This document shows, piece after piece, positions 61,868-64,000 of a stretch of DNA of 64,000 nucleotides. The position numbers and the translations under genes are program-made. The DNA lies in the NCBI RefSeq assembly GCF_002072105.2, contig NZ_MTBC01000010.1, positions 1 through 64,000 on the forward strand. Direction: 5' to 3'. The notes below the pieces were generated by a model. The model was given only the letters and a program-made list of their open reading frames with translations, made no database searches and was not told where the DNA came from. The DNA is from Croceivirga radicis. GTDB taxonomy: Bacteria; Bacteroidota; Bacteroidia; Flavobacteriales; Flavobacteriaceae. The first letter of the stretch is position 1. The number at the start of each line of letters is the position of its first letter.

Positions 61868-64000
61868 TTACATTCTATAGAAACGCCTGCCTCCTTGCCG
61901 TTTAGGAGCGCCATTACCACCAAAGGAATCAAACTTAATAGTAAGGCTTCCCATGAAATACCTTCGCAGTACGGTACCCTGAAAGTCTTGTATAAAATCA
62001 TCACCAGTAGTTCGCCGCGTATTAATGTTCTGGTTTAATAAATCATAAGCCAATACTTTTAGGGTTGCTTTTTTCTTAAACAGTTGCACTCCAAGACTCA
62101 TGTTCCAAAAAAGCGCGTCCTTATCAAAACCCGGTCCAACATTGCTGTTATAACTGTAAGTAATATCATTGCCAAAAACCCAGTTGCGTGGCCAATAACT
62201 CGTTGTTCTTAAGCCTATGTTATGGGTAACAAAAGAAACATCGTCCAAACGGTCTAAATTGTATTGGGTCTGATTGTAGTTAAAACGGTAAGATGGCTCT
62301 ACTTCTAATAGCTCTTTTACATTTAAAGTAGCCGACACTCTTGGACTAACACTAAATCTTTTTGCTTCTAATAATTGGCCATTGCTAAAGCTTTTTTGTT
62401 TGCTATAGTTAAAACCAGGATTAATACGAAAACCTAAGGTATACAAGGTATCTTTTTTAATATTCTTGGAATAATTGATTCCTGCCCAACCCTGGTAATT
62501 ACCAGAAATATTGGTGTAGGTGGTTGTTCTTATCAAGTTATCGTCCGTTGTAGTTACGGGTACAATTTGGTCGTCTACAAAACCTATACTGGCGTAGGCA
62601 AAAAGTCCTGTACGTTCTTTCCAATTGTAATTGTTAAAATTTAAATAGATATCCTTGGAACGTATAGGTTCCAAGTCCGGATTTCCTTGTATAATATTCA
62701 ACGGATTGCTTACATCTGCAACAGGTTGTAACTGACTTACGTTTGGCAACCTAATGTTATTATTATAGTTTAGGTACAAGCGCGTGTTTTTGCCAAAGGT
62801 ATAATTGAACCAACCCTCCGTTGTAAAAATGCGATACTCTTTGTTAAATTGGGTTCCTTGTAAAAAATCAGCATTTTCTAAGCTTAGGATATTCCAGTCT
62901 GCATTAACCCCAAAACGCATTTTTTTATTGTTCATTTGAAAACCTATAGAAGGAATGTTTCGGGTTACATGGAATTCAAAATCCGAACTTAGTAACTCAT
63001 TAAAATCCGTGTACGAAGCTGTTGTTTCCTCCAAATTAAAAACCGTTCTATTGTTTTTCTCTTGTTCGCTTTCATAGGTGTAACCAAAATTTAAATAAAC
63101 ATCTTTCTTTAATGGCTGTCTAAACCTAGCGCTTAGGGTATAATTATCTTCTTTACGATCAACCAGGGTTTGTTGGTCTAATGCTGTTTGTTCATCCCCA
63201 GTAAAAACTTCACTTAAGGCATTAAGATTTGCCGTATTCTCTGTTCTATTATTGGTATTTCTAATACGTATACGTATATATTTACCAAGTGTATCTAGCC
63301 GTTTCATAATACTTGTTGTATTGTTAAAACCACTATTAAAACCGTCCTCTCTTGTAGTCGTACTATTCCTGTTTATTAAATCGCCAAAAGCATCTGAGCT
63401 TTCCGTTGTGTTTTGGTTTAGCGAGTTATACCTATTAACACTTAATGTAGGTTCAACAGTAATTCTAAAGGTAGGGTCTATATCAAATTCCAGATTTGCA
63501 GAACCCCGATTAGAATTGGTATTACCTGCAAAATTACGTTCTGTATTGGTAAAGAAATTACCCGTAGGCAGTATGTTTTCTCTAGAAATTACTTCGTTGT
63601 TGTAAGAATCACTGTATGCAAAAAAATAATTTGCATCTATCTCATACTCATTTTTCTTTTGGTCTGCAAAGCTACCACCCAAGGTGCTAGAGGTTACTAT
63701 ACCGCTACCAAAACCTGAAGGCAATTGACCTAGGGAAACCCCTGCATTCTCATTAAAATTAAAGCCACTACCTCTAGAATTACCTACCATTTCATAAATC
63801 TCATCAAAAGAAAAACCCGCATTATTGATGTTATTGGAACTGGCCAATAAACTTAATCGCTTGGTCTTGTTAAAGTAGTTAAGTAAACCGTTACCCTGGT
63901 ACCTTTCGTCTGAACCATACCCACCAGAAACACGGCCCATATAGCCTTTGTTTTTATCTTCTTTAAGTGTTAGGTTGATGGTTTTGGTTTGCCCATCACC
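61868..64000 (-). CDS. Outer-membrane beta-barrel / TonB-dependent receptor-like protein, cut by the right edge
   Basis: At least 710 residues; the frame stays open to base 64000, so the start lies outside the window. The visible part begins in GDGQTKTINLTLKEDKNKGY, then MGRVSGGYGSDERYQGNGLL, which is the typical plug-to-barrel junction of flavobacterial outer-membrane barrel proteins with an N-terminal carboxypeptidase-like domain. The rest is beta-barrel, including YNNNIRLPNVSQLQPVADVS and IQGNPDLEPIRSKDIYLNF, a motif pair seen in this family. It ends RQGGRRFYRM. Likely a TonB-dependent transporter without SusD partner here. The substrate cannot be told. Confidence 0.88.
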   Translation of the reverse strand, partial: GDGQTKTINLTLKEDKNKGYMGRVSGGYGSDERYQGNGLLNYFNKTKRLSLLASSNNINNAGFSFDEIYEMVGNSRGSGFNFNENAGVSLGQLPSGFGSGIVTSSTLGGSFADQKKNEYEIDANYFFAYSDSYNNEVISRENILPTGNFFTNTERNFAGNTNSNRGSANLEFDIDPTFRITVEPTLSVNRYNSLNQNTTESSDAFGDLINRNSTTTREDGFNSGFNNTTSIMKRLDTLGKYIRIRIRNTNNRTENTANLNALSEVFTGDEQTALDQQTLVDRKEDNYTLSARFRQPLKKDVYLNFGYTYESEQEKNNRTVFNLEETTASYTDFNELLSSDFEFHVTRNIPSIGFQMNNKKMRFGVNADWNILSLENADFLQGTQFNKEYRIFTTEGWFNYTFGKNTRLYLNYNNNIRLPNVSQLQPVADVSNPLNIIQGNPDLEPIRSKDIYLNFNNYNWKERTGLFAYASIGFVDDQIVPVTTTDDNLIRTTTYTNISGNYQGWAGINYSKNIKKDTLYTLGFRINPGFNYSKQKSFSNGQLLEAKRFSVSPRVSATLNVKELLEVEPSYRFNYNQTQYNLDRLDDVSFVTHNIGLRTTSYWPRNWVFGNDITYSYNSNVGPGFDKDALFWNMSLGVQLFKKKATLKVLAYDLLNQNINTRRTTGDDFIQDFQGTVLRRYFMGSLTIKFDSFGGNGAPKRQGGRRFYRM

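Overview
The window comes from a member of the Bacteroidota, almost certainly a marine Flavobacteriaceae (Maribacter/Zobellia/Arenibacter-like; the genus is inference). The signs are AT-rich sequence, SusC/SusD outer-membrane pairs, a type IX secretion (T9SS) C-terminal sorting domain, many lipoproteins with Bacteroidota-style lipoboxes, no clear Shine-Dalgarno sequences, several exact matches to the Bacteroidota -7 promoter box TAnnTTTG, and family-specific genes (putative porin, YqaE/Pmp3, DUF5522, SatD-DUF3307). No rRNA, tRNA, CRISPR array, insertion sequence or phage gene was seen. Coding density is high; no gap without a gene exceeds 300 bases (largest are about 7304-7569, 34664-34929, 39838-40075 and 13131-13343).

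Layout. 0.1-7.3 kb: a putative porin diverges from a very large secreted beta-propeller protein with thrombospondin type-3 repeats and a T9SS signal, which is followed by a small lipoprotein. 7.5-13.1 kb: a SusC-SusD-lipoprotein uptake operon on the minus strand with no carbohydrate-active enzyme next to it. 13.3-24.7 kb: housekeeping and envelope genes (rnhB, a large lipoprotein, an OmpA-like protein, a TapB-like protein, lipB, a lipoprotein with a Pmp3 peptide, a membrane-anchored LuxR-type regulator, a thioredoxin-like protein, lysS, an AraC regulator).

24.9-32.9 kb is the most accessory-looking part: a five-gene plus-strand cassette with planctomycete-type cytochrome proteins (PSCyt1-DUF1549-DUF1553; DUF2231-cytochrome-LRR), a Tat-exported DUF1501 protein, a secreted TIM-barrel isomerase/epimerase-like protein and an SLC13-type permease. 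The AraC regulator sits just upstream. This looks like an envelope-located oxidative catabolic unit with its own transporter, but the substrate is unknown.

33-40 kb: an LRR protein, a protein made of five LPxxFxxY repeats, a large metzincin-like metalloprotease, small envelope proteins, and a SatD-DUF3307 pair preceded by three palindromic repeats at exact 28-bp spacing. 40-47 kb: a hemL / glucosaminidase / ACC-deaminase-like / HExxH-protein operon, small genes, and an AsnC-family regulator diverging from an aromatic amino acid hydroxylase with a long C-terminal extension. 47-64 kb: alaS-DUF4230, an operon of M23 peptidase, MerR, LemA and two TPM proteins, the alpha-2-macroglobulin/PBP1C defence-and-repair pair, and a TonB-dependent receptor-like barrel cut by the right edge.

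The best candidates for something undescribed are the SatD-DUF3307 unit with its iteron-like operator, the planctomycete-type cassette, the LPxxFxxY repeat protein and a possible small RNA before the hemL terminator region. Functional names are by recognition of motifs and family resemblance, without database searches.
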